A stretch of 64,000 nucleotides of DNA from Choristoneura fumiferana (lineage: Eukaryota > Arthropoda > Insecta > Lepidoptera > Tortricidae): assembly GCF_025370935.1 (NCBI RefSeq), contig NC_133498.1, positions 8,852,156-8,916,155 of the forward strand, written 5' to 3'. The position numbers and the translations under genes are program-made. Below the pieces are notes generated by a model. That model searched no databases and was not told the DNA's origin. It saw only the letters and a list, made by a program, of their open reading frames with translations. Of the stretch, positions 43,729-55,605 are shown piece after piece (position 1 is the stretch's first letter; each line of letters opens with the position of its first letter).

Positions 43729-44192
43729 TCGTCTATGGTAATCCTAGAGGAATCAAACATCATCCCAGCCTATACAACGCGTCTCGAACAGTGGCCCCGA
43801 CAAGGGCCCCGGTGCATAGAGGGAGAATCGGGCCATCATCCTTCTTTCCACGTAGCTTGAACTGTTATTGGCCTTCAAAACCATTTAAGTACCTAAAAAA
43901 AATGGCTAGAGCCTGCTCACATTTTTTCTCTTTTCTTTTATGCTCCTCTCTTTTCAAAGCTTAGGTTAGGCCCCCTGGGGTCCGGGGCCCTGGTGCACTG
44001 CATCACCTGGCCATACGATAGCTACGCCACTGGTCTCGAATCTCAGGAAAAAGACCGAAATTTCGAGTAGAACCATTACCACTAGCTTATTCTTCGAGGT
44101 AACAATATCGCTGACTTTCGTTCTTGGCTGTATGTCCATATTCCAGAAGTGTTAAGTTACAACTTACAAGCTAGTATTCGAAAACACACCCT

Positions 44193-44429
44193 TGTACTAA
44201 TAGTTTTAATGTGAAAGTTTGTGAAGGTTTGGATGTTTGGAGATTTGGATGTTTGTTACTCAACCACGTCTAAACCGCTGAACCGATTTAGGTGAAATTC
44301 GGTATGTAGATAGTTAGAGTCCCGGAGAAGAACATAGAATAGTTTTTATTCCGGAAAATCACATAGTTTCCGCGGGATAGCGATAAACGCTAATAATACT
44401 AAGCGGACGGAGTCGCGGGCAGCAGCTAG
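44193..44429 (+). mobile_element. non-autonomous Helitron-like element
   Basis: TACTAATAGTTTTAATGTGA start and GACGGAGTCGCGGGCAGCAG then CTAG end, as in 28878-29221. Confidence 0.7.
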
Positions 44430-44612
44430 TATCTATATAAACCCCATTGCAAAAAAAACGGGCACCGATGGTTTTTGTATTTTATGTGCATGAAAGCTTA
44501 CTTTCTAAGCTAAAGCTTGAGGCATTAAAATGCCTAAAAATCTGAAAAACCATAGGTGCCCTATTTTTTTGCTAGGGGGTTTATAATAATAATGTCTTGG
44601 GACAAATAACAC

Positions 44613-45037
44613 CAATGAGGGCTATCGTTGTCTCACTAGATGGCGCACTGTTGCGTGAGGTTTTTAAGTATGGCTTTCAAAGTCTTTTATTACGGGCGTG
44701 ATAACAAAGTTTAGATTAAAATTATATTTAATACACCTTAAAACCGTACCATGAAAATATCGAGCATGCCACAGTGTTGCGTAGTCCCCGTTTTGTTCGG
44801 AAAAAAGGGAGGACAAAGGTTTCCGAAAGACAAAACTGTCTCAAAACACAGACATTCATTGCTCCGGAACGCATATTTGCCATAATTAATTTCAGGTATT
44901 GCAAAATATTCACAAAATTATTCTAATTATAAATAAACCCGCGTAGCTCACCCAAAAACTATGAGATTTGACATTTCGGAGACCTCACGCTACACTAGCG
45001 CCTCTAGCGGCGAATTCATACGCGATAGCCCTCATTG
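44613..45037. mobile_element. inverted-repeat DNA transposon, non-autonomous (AATGAGGGCTATCG ends)
   Basis: CAATGAGGGCTATCG and CGATAGCCCTCATTG are perfect 15-bp ends; it is about 425 bp and inverted relative to the copy at 37728. Confidence 0.88.
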
Positions 45038-45205
45038 ACCTTGCCCCAAACTAAGCAAAGCTTGTACTATGGGTGCCAGACAACAGATAGACAACAATAT
45101 ATAAATAATTATATACTTAAATACATATAGGTAAACATGCGTGACTCTTGTACAAACATTCGAATTCATTCAGAGTCTAACATCTCAAAATGTATAGATT
45201 GGACT

Positions 45206-45207
45206 GT

Positions 45208-45239
<32 letters not shown>

Positions 45240-45240
45240 C
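45206..45240. repeat. (AT)n microsatellite
   Basis: An uninterrupted run of about 17 AT dinucleotides. Confidence 0.9.
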
Positions 45241-45429
45241 TACATATATTACTACATTATATATTGCTACATATATATATTTAATAATTAATAAAAGTAA
45301 AAAGCATCGATCTGCGTGATCTCGCAACTATTACTAAAACCCTAGAGGTTTCCAATAGTGGCCAACTTTGTAAAACCTATTATGTAAAACTGTACCTAAA
45401 TAAATAAATTAAAAAAAACTGGTAGCATG

Positions 45430-45600
45430 GTGTACCGTTGTGACACTCTGAAGATGAGCTCTGGTTGAGTTCGAAACGCGTCAGTGTAGTGTGGTGGTGG
45501 TGGTGATAGATGGGTTTGTGTGATTTGTGTGTGTTCTTACAGTGTGGAGGTGGAGGAACTGCATGAACACGCCTATCTTGCATAAACTTTAACTGTTTTA
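45430..45600 (+). mobile_element. retroelement terminal fragment with hammerhead-like motif, family 2
   Basis: 45443-45487 can fold as ACACT / CTGAAGA / T / GAGCTC-TGGTT-GAGTTC / GAAAC-GC-GTC / AGTGT. This is the hammerhead layout with a minimal stem III, followed by GTGGTGG repeats and GAGGTGGAGGAACTGCATGA. A decayed relative lies at 3445-3560. Confidence 0.65.
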
Positions 45601-45924
45601 TTAAGGTCGCGGGTGAGCAATGAAATTCTTTCAGTTCATTGATTGGGCCTCCGCAAAGTAACGCCTGATTCAATTAATTGTACAAATATTTGCCCGTCAC
45701 GGGGATCGAACCCACGCTCTAGCTTTGTAGTCAATATGTCGATCGATTCAAGGGAAAATCATGTTACTTTAGGGGAATGAAAGCACTCAAAATGTTATTC
45801 TTAGGCGGTATTAACTCTACTAAGAATCCCTTTCTAAACTTAAGTAATATTAAAGCAGTAAAATTAAGAAAAAGCGAGCAGAAGTAATGCTTACGCGGTT
45901 TATAAAAGGTACGTAGTCAAAATA

Positions 45925-46061
45925 CAGTCGAGTTCATAAAGTTGTGAGCAAAAATTTGATTAAAAATATCTGTACAGGCTTTTTACGCCGTTACGTTAAC
46001 AATAGAGTGATGCTCAGATATTTATGATCAAATGTTGCTCACAAGTTTATGAACTCGACTG
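45925..46061. mobile_element. Tc1/mariner-type MITE (CAGTCGAGTTCATAAA ends)
   Basis: CAGTCGAGTTCATAAAGTTG and CAAGTTTATGAACTCGACTG are inverted, with TA on both outer sides. Confidence 0.82.
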
Positions 46062-46197
46062 TACCTACAGTCAAATGTCCGTATCTTTGTAAATAAGGTA
46101 AACGTACGAGTGCTGGCCGCTGTCCCAGTAATTGGCACCTTTAATCTTATGTCATTCGCAATAGAGATGACAGCAGGGTGTCGTCTATTGGGGATTA

Positions 46198-46558
46198 GCA
46201 TGTTGACACCAATGGACCTAGTTCCAAACTAAGCAAAGCTTGTACTATGGATACTAGGCAACGGATAAACATACTTATACAGATAATACATACTTAAATA
46301 AACTTTATTAAACATAACTTTCTAACAATAACTTAAAATGATTAAAATTAAAAAAAATATTATACAAAAATTAAAATTAAACTAAAACTAACCTACTTAC
46401 AAATAACCCCCCCCCCCTCCAGATCACCGTCGCAAATACTTAAATACATATTAAACATCCAAGACCCAACAACAAACAGTCGTATTATTCATACAAATAT
46501 CGAACCCGGGACCTCAAGCTTCGTAGTCAGGTTCTCTAACCACTTGGCCATCCGGTCA
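46198..46558 (-). mobile_element. tRNA-derived SINE (family C) with a nested insertion
   Basis: Minus-strand copy like 21668-21925. Bases about 46302-46437, including a C-run, are inserted between two copies of ATACTTAAATA. Confidence 0.7.
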
Positions 46559-46831
46559 ACCTTAATTACCACATGTTGTTAATGTTTTATATCCATAAAA
46601 TTTAAAACAGCGGAACCCTACTAGGATTACTTTGTTGTCTTTGTTGTCCGTCTGTCTGCCAAGACCCTTTATCTCATGAATGCGTAGAGGTATCGAGTTG
46701 AAATAATAGGGAGTCCCTACCATGGGGTTTTAAATCCAAGGTTCGATTCTACTGGCATAACTGAGCTACTTTTGTTCTACAACTTTTTAAAAATATGATC
46801 ACTGTTAATTTAATTATTTTCATACAAATTA

Positions 46832-46974
46832 AGGGGCTGTTTCACCATCCATTGATTAGTGTTAACTGGCGGTTAAATGTGATGCCGTCTCCGTCTATTC
46901 GGACAAAATAATTAGAGACGGCAGCACATTTAACCGTCAGTTAGCACTAATCAATGGATGGTGAAACAGCCCCT
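46832..46974. mobile_element. palindromic MITE (AGGGGCTGTTTCACCATCCA ends)
   Basis: AGGGGCTGTTTCACCATCCA and TGGATGGTGAAACAGCCCCT; 143 bp, same length as the copy at 25631-25773. Confidence 0.87.
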
Positions 46975-46979
46975 AAATG

Positions 46980-48100
46980 TAATATTCAATGTATGCGATA
47001 CAATACAGTTGACAGAACATTGATAGAAGTTTCTCTTTGTGATGTCAAATTAGATGTCAAAAAATATTTAAGCGCCCCCGTACCGACAGACAGCGTTAAC
47101 AGCGCCATTTCCGATACACTGATTTAACGATTAAACTTTGAGAATCAATAAATTGTCTAAATTCAAGTTATTTGAAAATGTTACAAAACAAAAGTAGCTT
47201 AGTTATGTGAGTAGAATCGACTCTTGAAGACAGAGAGGTACCCTGTATACTTTTAGGTCTACAGTCCCTTGAAGCTGTGAAAAATCAAACACAAACAAAA
47301 GATATACCTAGTCATTAAAGAAAAGGTGTTTCCATACAAATTGCCAAATTTAAAGGGTACTTCCGGATATCTGTACGGAACCATAAAAAAACTTAGCTAC
47401 ACAAAAAAAAAACATGCCAAAAATTTATTTTTCGTTTTATTTTGTATTTTACCATTTATTATATTATTTTGTTTTTTTTTTGGGTCTGAATTATTTTCAT
47501 TGCATTGTTTTTAAACTCTGTCACTAAATTATTTATATCTTCTAACTTACACACCTATAAAAAAAGTGGTGCCAATTGTTTTTCTTTTTCAGTGTAACTA
47601 GGGAATAATTTAAAATGCCACTATATCCCATACAAAAAATTCTACTCCGTCACTTTTTTTTAGGAACAACAACGAAAATAATTTTGACACTTTTACCTAT
47701 TATTTGTATGTCTGGAATATTTTTTAATTTCATTTAATTTTAATATGTCTAAATTAATATTGATTAACTCCCTTATTCATAAACGACAATCAAACCTATT
47801 TTAGTTAAAATGCCGCTAAAATTCGTTTGTCCTTATCTGTCACTTCGACATTTGTATTTGTTAGAAAGGGACAAAGCATTTGTTAGTTAACATAGGCTTG
47901 TTAAGTTTTATGAATAAGGGGGTAAGTCATTACTAACAGACTTCTTGAGTGGCGCCCACTATGGGACCACTTTAATCAATTTCTCTTTAGTTAGGCTTTG
48001 ACTAAATAAATATTTATTCCGAATGCGATTTACGGGTATGTTAGCAGGTAGCTTTGAAAATGGCTTTTGTTCATTATTTCTCTATTTTTGAGTGCTTTTA
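46980..48100. other. AT-rich sequence, nothing recognised
   Basis: No exon, tail or inverted repeat was recognised here. Confidence 0.4.
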
Positions 48101-48101
48101 T

Positions 48102-48512
48102 TTATGAGTATGCACTTTTGTATGTATGGATCAAATCTTCCACGTTAAATTTGACCCAGTACCAGTGGTCTGATCGACTTGTTTCATACTTATATGTAAC
48201 TCCAGTGATAAATACATTAATATGGTAGTGACATTCTGGTAGTCCTTCCAGGATTGTCTGCGCAGGACGGACCTCGGCAACGGTTAATGGCATCGACTTT
48301 AAAATTGGTACGGAAATGTAATAAATGACCACGCAAGTCCAGTCAGCAAAAAACCTTGTATAAAAACTGAAATTCTTAACAATACGTGAAACCCTTTTCG
48401 TCATTCTTTTGACATTTTTCTCTCTTCTGTTCTCAAGAACTACTTCAATTATTAAACGAAAACGGACAGAGTGGCCTTTAATTTTTAAAATGACATCGAG
48501 TCTTTTCAACAT
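48102..48512 (-). CDS. 136-residue orphan ORF
   Basis: ATG 48512 follows an in-frame stop (TAA at 48527) and opens MLKRLDVILKIKGHSVRFRL; the frame ends TAA at 48102, beside AATAAAAG. The N-terminal 50 residues are basic (NVKRMTKRVSRIVKNF); a hydrophobic stretch TCVVIYYISVPILK follows, then EVRPAQTILEGLPECHYH and an aromatic C-terminal part (DHWYWVKF). No signal peptide or known domain was recognised. A region at 56140-56280 encodes a clearly related but diverged segment, so the sequence belongs to a family of at least two and has probably been under protein-level constraint. It might be a domesticated or transposon-borne gene, or part of a membrane protein. Confidence 0.5.
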   Translation of the reverse strand: MLKRLDVILKIKGHSVRFRLIIEVVLENRREKNVKRMTKRVSRIVKNFSFYTRFFADWTCVVIYYISVPILKSMPLTVAEVRPAQTILEGLPECHYHINVFITGVTYKYETSRSDHWYWVKFNVEDLIHTYKSAYS

Positions 48513-48858
48513 GGCCGACAAAGCTTAAAACCTTATCGGAGATCCGGTTTGGAATTAAATACAATTGGCTCTATTGTTGTTTCAAATTCAGAAGCTTTTA
48601 TTTGCACAGTTGGTGTGTAGGCACATAAGTATTTAATTTGATAGATGTATGTTGCTTTGATCGCTAAAGTTTACCATTTATATAAACCTTTACGTAAACA
48701 TTTATTATTACTAAACCATTTTCCCACCACTTGTTGTTGGAACTGGGAAGGCTGGTTGATTGTGCTGAGACTTGATATACTTACTTATGTAAGTACATAA
48801 GTCCGGTGACAATACGGTGTTATTATTATAGTTAGTGAAATTTCGGTGATAATCATCA

Positions 48859-49078
48859 GGGATGTTACGGAGTTCCGATTCCGTTTCCGTTAAGTCGGAA
48901 CTTCCGTTTTATATTAAACATCCGTTTCGGTTCCGGTTCCGTTACTTTTGAAACGGAAGTTATATCGGATGTCAATGCTTAGCGCGGCGACTGGACATGA
49001 GCGGCGGACATCAAAAACAAACAGAACATATCTGGTTCCGCTTTCGGTTCCAATAAAACCACATCCGTTACATCCCTG
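48859..49078. mobile_element. short hAT-type MITE, relative of 1235-1684
   Basis: CAGGGATGTTACGGAGTTCC and CATCCGTTACATCCCTG ends; it lacks the long central palindrome. No matching flanking duplication is seen. Confidence 0.7.
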
Positions 49079-49205
49079 GTCCAAACAACATGATCAATAA
49101 TCTGCTAATGAATGCTTGTTCTAAAAATCGTTGCCAGTTCAAAAAAAAACAGCAATGGGTGCCGACTGTTAAACTTCAAGTTACTTTACAGAATTTAAAA
49201 TAATC

Positions 49206-49665
49206 AAAGTCAAAGTCAAAGTCAAAATATCTTTATTCAATTTAGGCTGTGACAAGCACTTATGAATGTCAAAAAATCTACCACCGGTTTGGAAAAACTT
49301 CTGTTGAGAAGAATCCGGCAAGAAAATTAACGAGGTATATATTTTTAAACAGTTTTACAATATTATTAAATGATATCTGTATATACATCACAAGTATTTA
49401 ACACAGCTTTATTTTTAACACAGTAGGTTCGCTATTTGAAGGGATCGCTAATGCGGATCGGAATTATTTCCAATAATCCCTGTCCATGATATAATCATTA
49501 ACTTTATAATACGCCTTAGATATTAATGTCTTCTTGACAATCTGAATTTTGTATCCGTTTAATTTGTAAGGTTTTTTGGAATTTTATAATAAAAACGTAT
49601 GCAACTTTCTATAAACGAGTTTTTGGTTTTAGCCAGTCTGTGAGATGGAACTTTAAGCTTCCCTG
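49206..49665 (-). mobile_element. LINE 3' end with (GACTTT)n tail
   Basis: AAAGTCAAAGTCAAAGTCAA tail, AGAAGAATCCGGCAAGAAAA and the shared body to about 49665. Confidence 0.78.
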
Positions 49666-50632
49666 TGTTTCTAGTCGCCTTTGGCTTATCGACATTAGTG
49701 GGAAAATCACATAAGTACGTTCTTCCTAACATACATCAATTTAATTCATGCTACAAAATGCTAAAATTACTTCCTTTCTTATATTTTCTATCTGATAAGA
49801 TATTTATGTTTGGTTAATAAGTCCTTCTAGATCTACACCTGAAACAGGATTTTTTCTAGTTTAAAGATTTTCAATTTAATGTGCGTTATTATATTTATCT
49901 CTTTTTGTAAGTGTAGCGTAGCGATACGTTTTCTAAACGTTGCAATCTTCATGAAAGAAAAATAAAGATCGAATTCATGTGGAATTGATGAAAGACAGTA
50001 TAGTTTCTACTTAGGAGCCACTCACATGCTTTGAATTTTTGAGTTGAACTCTATTCACAGGCAACTAGAGTTACCAAAAGCATGTGAGTGGCAACTACCA
50101 CTATCCACCCACTATATATCTATCCATTCTCAAAACCATACCAAAAGGATTTAAGATATTCGCGATCTAAGTATTTAATCCCAATTACAGAAAGCCTTTC
50201 AAGGTATTAGACGAATCCCCTTTGGAATTCCAACCACCCTTTTTTCCCTTCGGAGTTTGTTTTAATTGTCCAAAATACATTGGATTGTTGTATTTTGTAA
50301 AGAAAATGTTATCTCAAAGAGTTTTCCGCGATTCGCGGATAAAATAAAACGATGAATTAATGATTATTGTCCTTTTAGGGTTCCGTATTACAAAATGAAA
50401 TAAGTTTTTGTTGAAAATTTTATTTATTGGCTCTGTGCACGACATCAGCGCCACCTAGCGTCCGCAACTTTTTTGGCTCTGATGCTCTGACGTTTTGAAA
50501 TTTCATCGCGACATTGTGACAAAAAACAAACCTATAACGTATTAATTTATAATACAAAATTACTGTGATACCGTGATTTGGGTGGACAAAAGGTTGTGAA
50601 TTCATTTTTGGTCATTTAAAAGAAGTAAGTAA

Positions 50633-50732
50633 NNNNNNNNNNNNNNNNNNNNNNNNNNNNNNNNNNNNNNNNNNNNNNNNNNNNNNNNNNNNNNNNNNNN
50701 NNNNNNNNNNNNNNNNNNNNNNNNNNNNNNNN
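50633..50732. other. assembly gap (100 N)
   Basis: Exactly 100 N, the conventional size for a gap of unknown length. Order and distance across it are uncertain. Confidence 0.98.
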
Positions 50733-50880
50733 GATCATGTTCCTTTGATGTCATTTCATTTAGGGAGCTTCTCTCTCCAAGTGTGTTCACATGACCTGTA
50801 TGAGCCCCTCATGGGCCCGGGGTATAAAACAGACAGCAATAAACTGTCCACCGAACCGAGACACTGGTATTTATTTACTT
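50733..50880 (+). mobile_element. possible LTR fragment
   Basis: GGGGTATAAAACAGACAGCA has a TATA box followed within 20 bp by CAATAAACTG, a poly(A) signal, the close TATA/poly(A) spacing of an LTR. The left part is in the gap. It could instead be a normal promoter. Confidence 0.3.
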
Positions 50881-50978
50881 GCCCTTTCTACACTTAATAA
50901 CCGTCACGATTCCGTTTATCACAGAACAACTATCACATAAATAATACAAACACGCGATCATAAAATCGAGGTACTTAC

Positions 50979-51107
50979 AAAAAATAAACTCAGCACCCAT
51001 CCAACTATACTGTACACCCAAGTACACAACCAATACAGTACATCCCATAACCACGTCCACCAACTTCCCAACCACGCACTGGCCGACCACGCCGCACTCG
51101 CGGCCAT
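50979..51107 (-). CDS. candidate first exon of a membrane protein (43 codons, Trp-rich)
   Basis: ATG 51107 in a good context (AAAAAATGGCC) opens MAASAAWSASAWLGSWWTWL then WDVLYWLCTWVYSIVGWVLS and LFF, ending at a strong donor TTT|GTAAGT in phase 0. The segment has nine tryptophans and would make one or two membrane helices. The sequence upstream is GC-richer and promoter-like. The next exon was not found; it may lie in the gap. The protein is not identified. Confidence 0.5.
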
Positions 51108-51943
51108 TTTTTCACGCTATTAGTCAATAGCACATTTCGAAGGGAAACAAATACGTGACCCTGTGTACGAACGGTCCGACCGACTGACTGATAGCTGATA
51201 ATCTTATCACTGCCACCCTCTAGCGATATCGTGTGTGCGAACATCATAATCGCACATTAAGGATATGACGTCCGATTGGTCTAACTAATCTATTTGCTTT
51301 CCCTCAAGAGTCTAGCCTACGTCCTGATCAGTGGTGGGTTTGAACTTTCTTCATAGGATAAGGGGGCAGAAACTTACAGACAGAAGGGCCAGAATTATAC
51401 TAAAAATGCATTTCGTATAGTTTTTTTTATCATTCTTTACTTTACCTATGCATCTATTATTCTATTTACTGCAAGATCTCTGCGACCATAGGGTAAAAGA
51501 CTAGGGTATGCGCAACTATCTCGATTATGACTCTAGAATCTCTAAGTTACAGTCGAGGAAACTAAATCACTTAGGTACCAAAGCGAATCCTTTTCATAAT
51601 CAAATTCACTATGGGTTCTTTGGCAGATGTAAGGATGTCAACGTGTTATTAGTAGCCATATAGGTGAGATTGTCAAAGACTGGTACATTTCTTACTGTAC
51701 CTACCTGTTTAATATCACGCAACACCATTTAAGACACATAGTTTACCCACACGACAACCCCAACCGACGCCGACGATTTAAAGCTACTGTCAGTCGAGTT
51801 ATTAACCAAACTAAAATATTGAGAAGTATCCACTAGTTAGTTAGGTACCTACGTATAAAAGTTTTGCGACTTGGCGTTGGCTGAACGTGCATTAATTATG
51901 CAGGTAGGTACCAGGCTGCGTGAATACTGAAGCGAAAAATTGA

Positions 51944-52256
51944 TTTTTAGGGTTCCGTACCCAAAGGGTACCATGGGAACCCTATTACTGAGACTCCGCT
52001 ATCTGTCTGTCTGTCCGTCTGTCAGGGGCTCTACTCATGAGCCGTAAAAGTTAGACACTTGAAATTGTCACAGATTATGTATGTATTACTTTGGCCGCTA
52101 TAACAACAAATATACTATAAACAATAAAATAAATATTTAAGGGGGGGCTCCATACAACAATCCTGATTTTTTTGACGTTTTTTTTGCTAATGTCTAATGT
52201 TATACAGATATAATGGTACGGAACCCTTGGTCCGACTCGCACTTGGCCGGTTTTTT
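51944..52256 (-). mobile_element. non-autonomous element, minus copy (AACCGGCCAAGTGCGAGTCGG)
   Basis: TTAGGGTTCCGTACCCAAAG at the left and CCGACTCGCACTTGGCCGGT at the right. Confidence 0.7.
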
Positions 52257-52324
52257 AATTAGTATAGTTCACTCCTTCGGCACTTCCTACCACTTCCTGG
52301 CACCAATATCTGACACAACTAGGG

Positions 52325-53215
52325 GCGTCATAGTCATAGTCATATAGTTTATTGCAATTATGTGGTATAAAAGGTGGGTGTAGTGGCTTTGAGCGTCTAT
52401 TCCTGTGAGTCGACCATACTTTGGTGCAGGAAATAGCACTATAAGAGCGTTGATAGTCTACAATCCTCTCACCAGTGGCTCCATGTAGCTGTTAGCACAC
52501 AGCGGGACACCCCGGTGAACCACATCGATTCGTGGGCTAAACCTGGTTGCGGGGATTTGAGTACTGTGACATTTACTATCCTCATCTCAAGTGATGTTAA
52601 GTGTCTCAGGACTGAAATTTGTCCGGCTTTTCCCCGTACTAGTGCTGTTGTCTCGGCAGTTGAGCAATCCACTACCAGTGGCGAGACAACCAGGCAATTG
52701 TCAAAGGCCTGAAGGTTTGCGATAGGGCAAATGTGTCGTAACCAGAGACTGCATCTGCCCTTCCTCCGATCGTAGCGGTCTCCCGTTCCATCGGACCGCG
52801 AGAGGGTAGACGAGAGGGTGCACCTGTGTATTGCGCAAAAGCTTGTGCACCTTAATATATCCTGCGTATCTGACTTGGCTTTGTCTCAAATGCAATGCGC
52901 AGACTCAAGTCACTGTAGCCGAAAACGGCTAGGTATTATTGTATCTAACACAACAAATCATGCATAAATATCTGATACGACTCTACTTTTAGGGCTGGTA
53001 GGACGTGTCGATTTTTGCGCGATCCGCTGCTGCAGATCTTCAATGAAGGTGTTTCCGTCAGCGTGTTTCCAACAGTCGATGACATCGGGGCATTCAAGAA
53101 GAGTGTTTATACTTCCTTTAAAGGCGGGCAATAGACCAGTGTCTTTCCTTGAGTTGTTGGTATTCATGGTCGTGGTGATGACTTCCCATTAGATGACTCC
53201 CTTGCTCTTTTGCTT
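52325..53215 (-). mobile_element. LINE-like 3' region with (GACTAT)n tail
   Basis: AGTCATAGTCATATAGTTTA at 52330 reads on the minus strand as an A-rich end with a GACTAT tail. The following 850 bp is a common lepidopteran repeat (TAGTGCTGTTGTCTCGGCAG, CTCAAGTCACTGTAGCCGAA) in which no RT motif was made out. Confidence 0.45.
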
Positions 53216-53249
53216 CCCTCTCATAATAATAAAAAAGTTCGGTAAATAT

Positions 53250-55380
53250 TTTGAAAACAAAACAAACTGGGAGTAAATGAAATCAAACTCTACTTCTCTA
53301 CCTTATATAGGTATTTCTTATTATCTCCCGCCCGTATATCATTAAACGAGCAATTATCGTATATTTATTTATTTATTTGTATCGGGGATCTATGAATTTG
53401 ACGAAATTTCTTACGTGTCCTATCTCTGTAGAACGCGTGTTTTGGAGTTATCATTTTTTGTATAAATTTCACGGGCAACAAGATCGGTAATTTCGATAGC
53501 TTTGTAATCTGTAGGCAGGTCTAGAGTTCAAATCTACCTGCTAGTTCGGGCGCGATTTAGAACTTTCGGTTCGATTCTCAGACGAAGCATGTAATTGTTA
53601 GAAAATCTTGAAATGCAGAATTACTAACTTTTAAACATAACATAAAGTCTTCTTTCAGCAAAATATCCTATCTACGATATTTAAGATGCTTTCCCTTGAC
53701 GTCCCATAGTCTTGGGACGCCCTGTATATTTATTTAGACGTTTTACTTTTAAAACTTCGGTCTTTTTGACGCACAACTATGAATTCATCGCAGACAAAGT
53801 ATCAAAGCATACCTTTATATGTAGATATGTTAATAGTTTAAATCTGAAATGATTCTTATCATAATATTTCACATTTATATGGTGATTCGGAAGACGTCAG
53901 TAGGCTCAGCTGCTGTATCGACGTTTTACGTTGAAAACAAAAAGTATTATCTAAATTATTTACTAAATTCAAGGTCACTACAATTAAAAGTGTGCGGGTT
54001 TCACTTAAATTATGAATATAAAAGGTCCATTATCAATTAATTAAGGTGTATTGTATGTAGGTCCTGCTCATGTCTCCCGTATCACCCTGCGTAATAAAAA
54101 TACTTAATTAAAAAGTTGATTAGAATAAATTTAAAATATTTAATAACTAACTTACCCGCATAAGGTTCATAGACAAGTCCAAAATCCGTTGACATGCCCC
54201 ACACTTTAATAATTTACATAATTTAATGTAAGTAGTTATATTTTAAGTCTGTGTGTCTGTAGCGTGTCAAATATAGCTTACTTCTTAACTGACAGTGCCT
54301 ACAGATTTACTACCAGAGAGTTAACAACTTCCCTGATTCCTTTACTTTTAAACAACTTTGATGCATTGCATGCATTTTCACTTATTTTACTTAGATAATT
54401 TAAAGATAAGCACCTAAGTACATTGAAATTGGACACTTTAATTAAAGATACAATTACTTGTTGCAAACCACGTAAGAATAACTTTTCCTTCTTTCTATAC
54501 AGAGGTGCCGTGCGACTATTAAAAATGCTCCGTTGGTAAGTGATATTTCATGTACGTAAGGAATAGTAAGGACTTGCTTAGTTTGTTTCGCACTTATTAA
54601 AGTTAAAAGCTGGGTCCTATTTGTTTCAGAAAGTTTTCATTTCATTGCCATTCAGCCAGTGGGGTACCTATACTGTGGAAGATGAGTACCTTCCTATAGG
54701 GTACCGTTTTAATTAGGTATTATTTTTTAAACCTTCTTATTTATATGTTTAATAAGTATTAATCACCCTAGGCATACACAGCTAATAGTGTCACATCGCA
54801 GGTGGTAGAACCTTGTGCAAGGTCCACCCGGATTGCTACCACCACACCACACCACATCACTAGATGTATATAAATTTCAGAAGAAATTGTTTAATTGGTT
54901 GCTAAACTTGATTACTTATTAGATTGTATAATATTGTAATTGTAAATTAACCTTAGCTAATTTTTGCGCCAATAATTGGATAATTTAATTTAATTTAACG
55001 AATATAAAATTGTATTTCTAACATTTCTACGCCGATGAGGCAGGATATGACGCACTTAATGTAATTCGACCATCTTTTGTACCATATTCTAAGAAATAAA
55101 CAGATTGGTTTTTCTCAGCTCTAGGCTGGTATTAACTACATTTACGGGTTATCCACCAAGTAAATGTAGCAAGAGTTGTAGAATAAATATTTTTTAAGAA
55201 GATTGCTGAGGGCTATTTTCAGGGTCTAGTTGCATGAACTTTCTCACTATTCTGCATGTATTAAGTATTGCGGCTTTTTGTAAAATTGTGTAAACGTGTG
55301 ATTTTATGCCTAATAATTTTAAGCTATGGTGTAGGTGGTTTGGGATGACGCCTGTTGTAGATTATTATTATTATTATTAT
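53250..55380. other. AT-rich sequence with few recognisable features
   Basis: Bases 54800-54850 hold a scrap of the dispersed repeat seen at 38390. No gene, inverted repeat or tail was otherwise recognised. Confidence 0.4.
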
Positions 55381-55384
55381 TACC

Positions 55385-55605
55385 ATCTTGCTCGCTTATC
55401 CTGCCGTGAAGCAGCAGTGCTTGCACTGTTGTGTTTCGGCATGGAGAGTAAAACAGCCGGTGAAATTACTGGCACTTGAGGTATCCCATTTTAGGCCTCT
55501 AGGGTGGCAACGCATCTGCAATACCCCTGGTGTTGCAGATGTTTATGGGCGGTGGTGATCTCCTACCATCAGGAGACCCGCTTGCTCGTTTGCCATCCAG
55601 TCGAA
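55385..55605 (-). repeat. dispersed repeat (GATGGCAAACGAGCAAGCGG family), minus copy
   Basis: CTTGCACTGTTGTGTTTCGG and CCATCAGGAGACCCGCTTGC are the reverse of the 38390 copy. A SINE A tail fragment (55611-55668) follows. Confidence 0.65.

Noticed and set aside
50602..50790. Open frame across the gap
   Set aside because: It is open only because the run of N has no stop codons.
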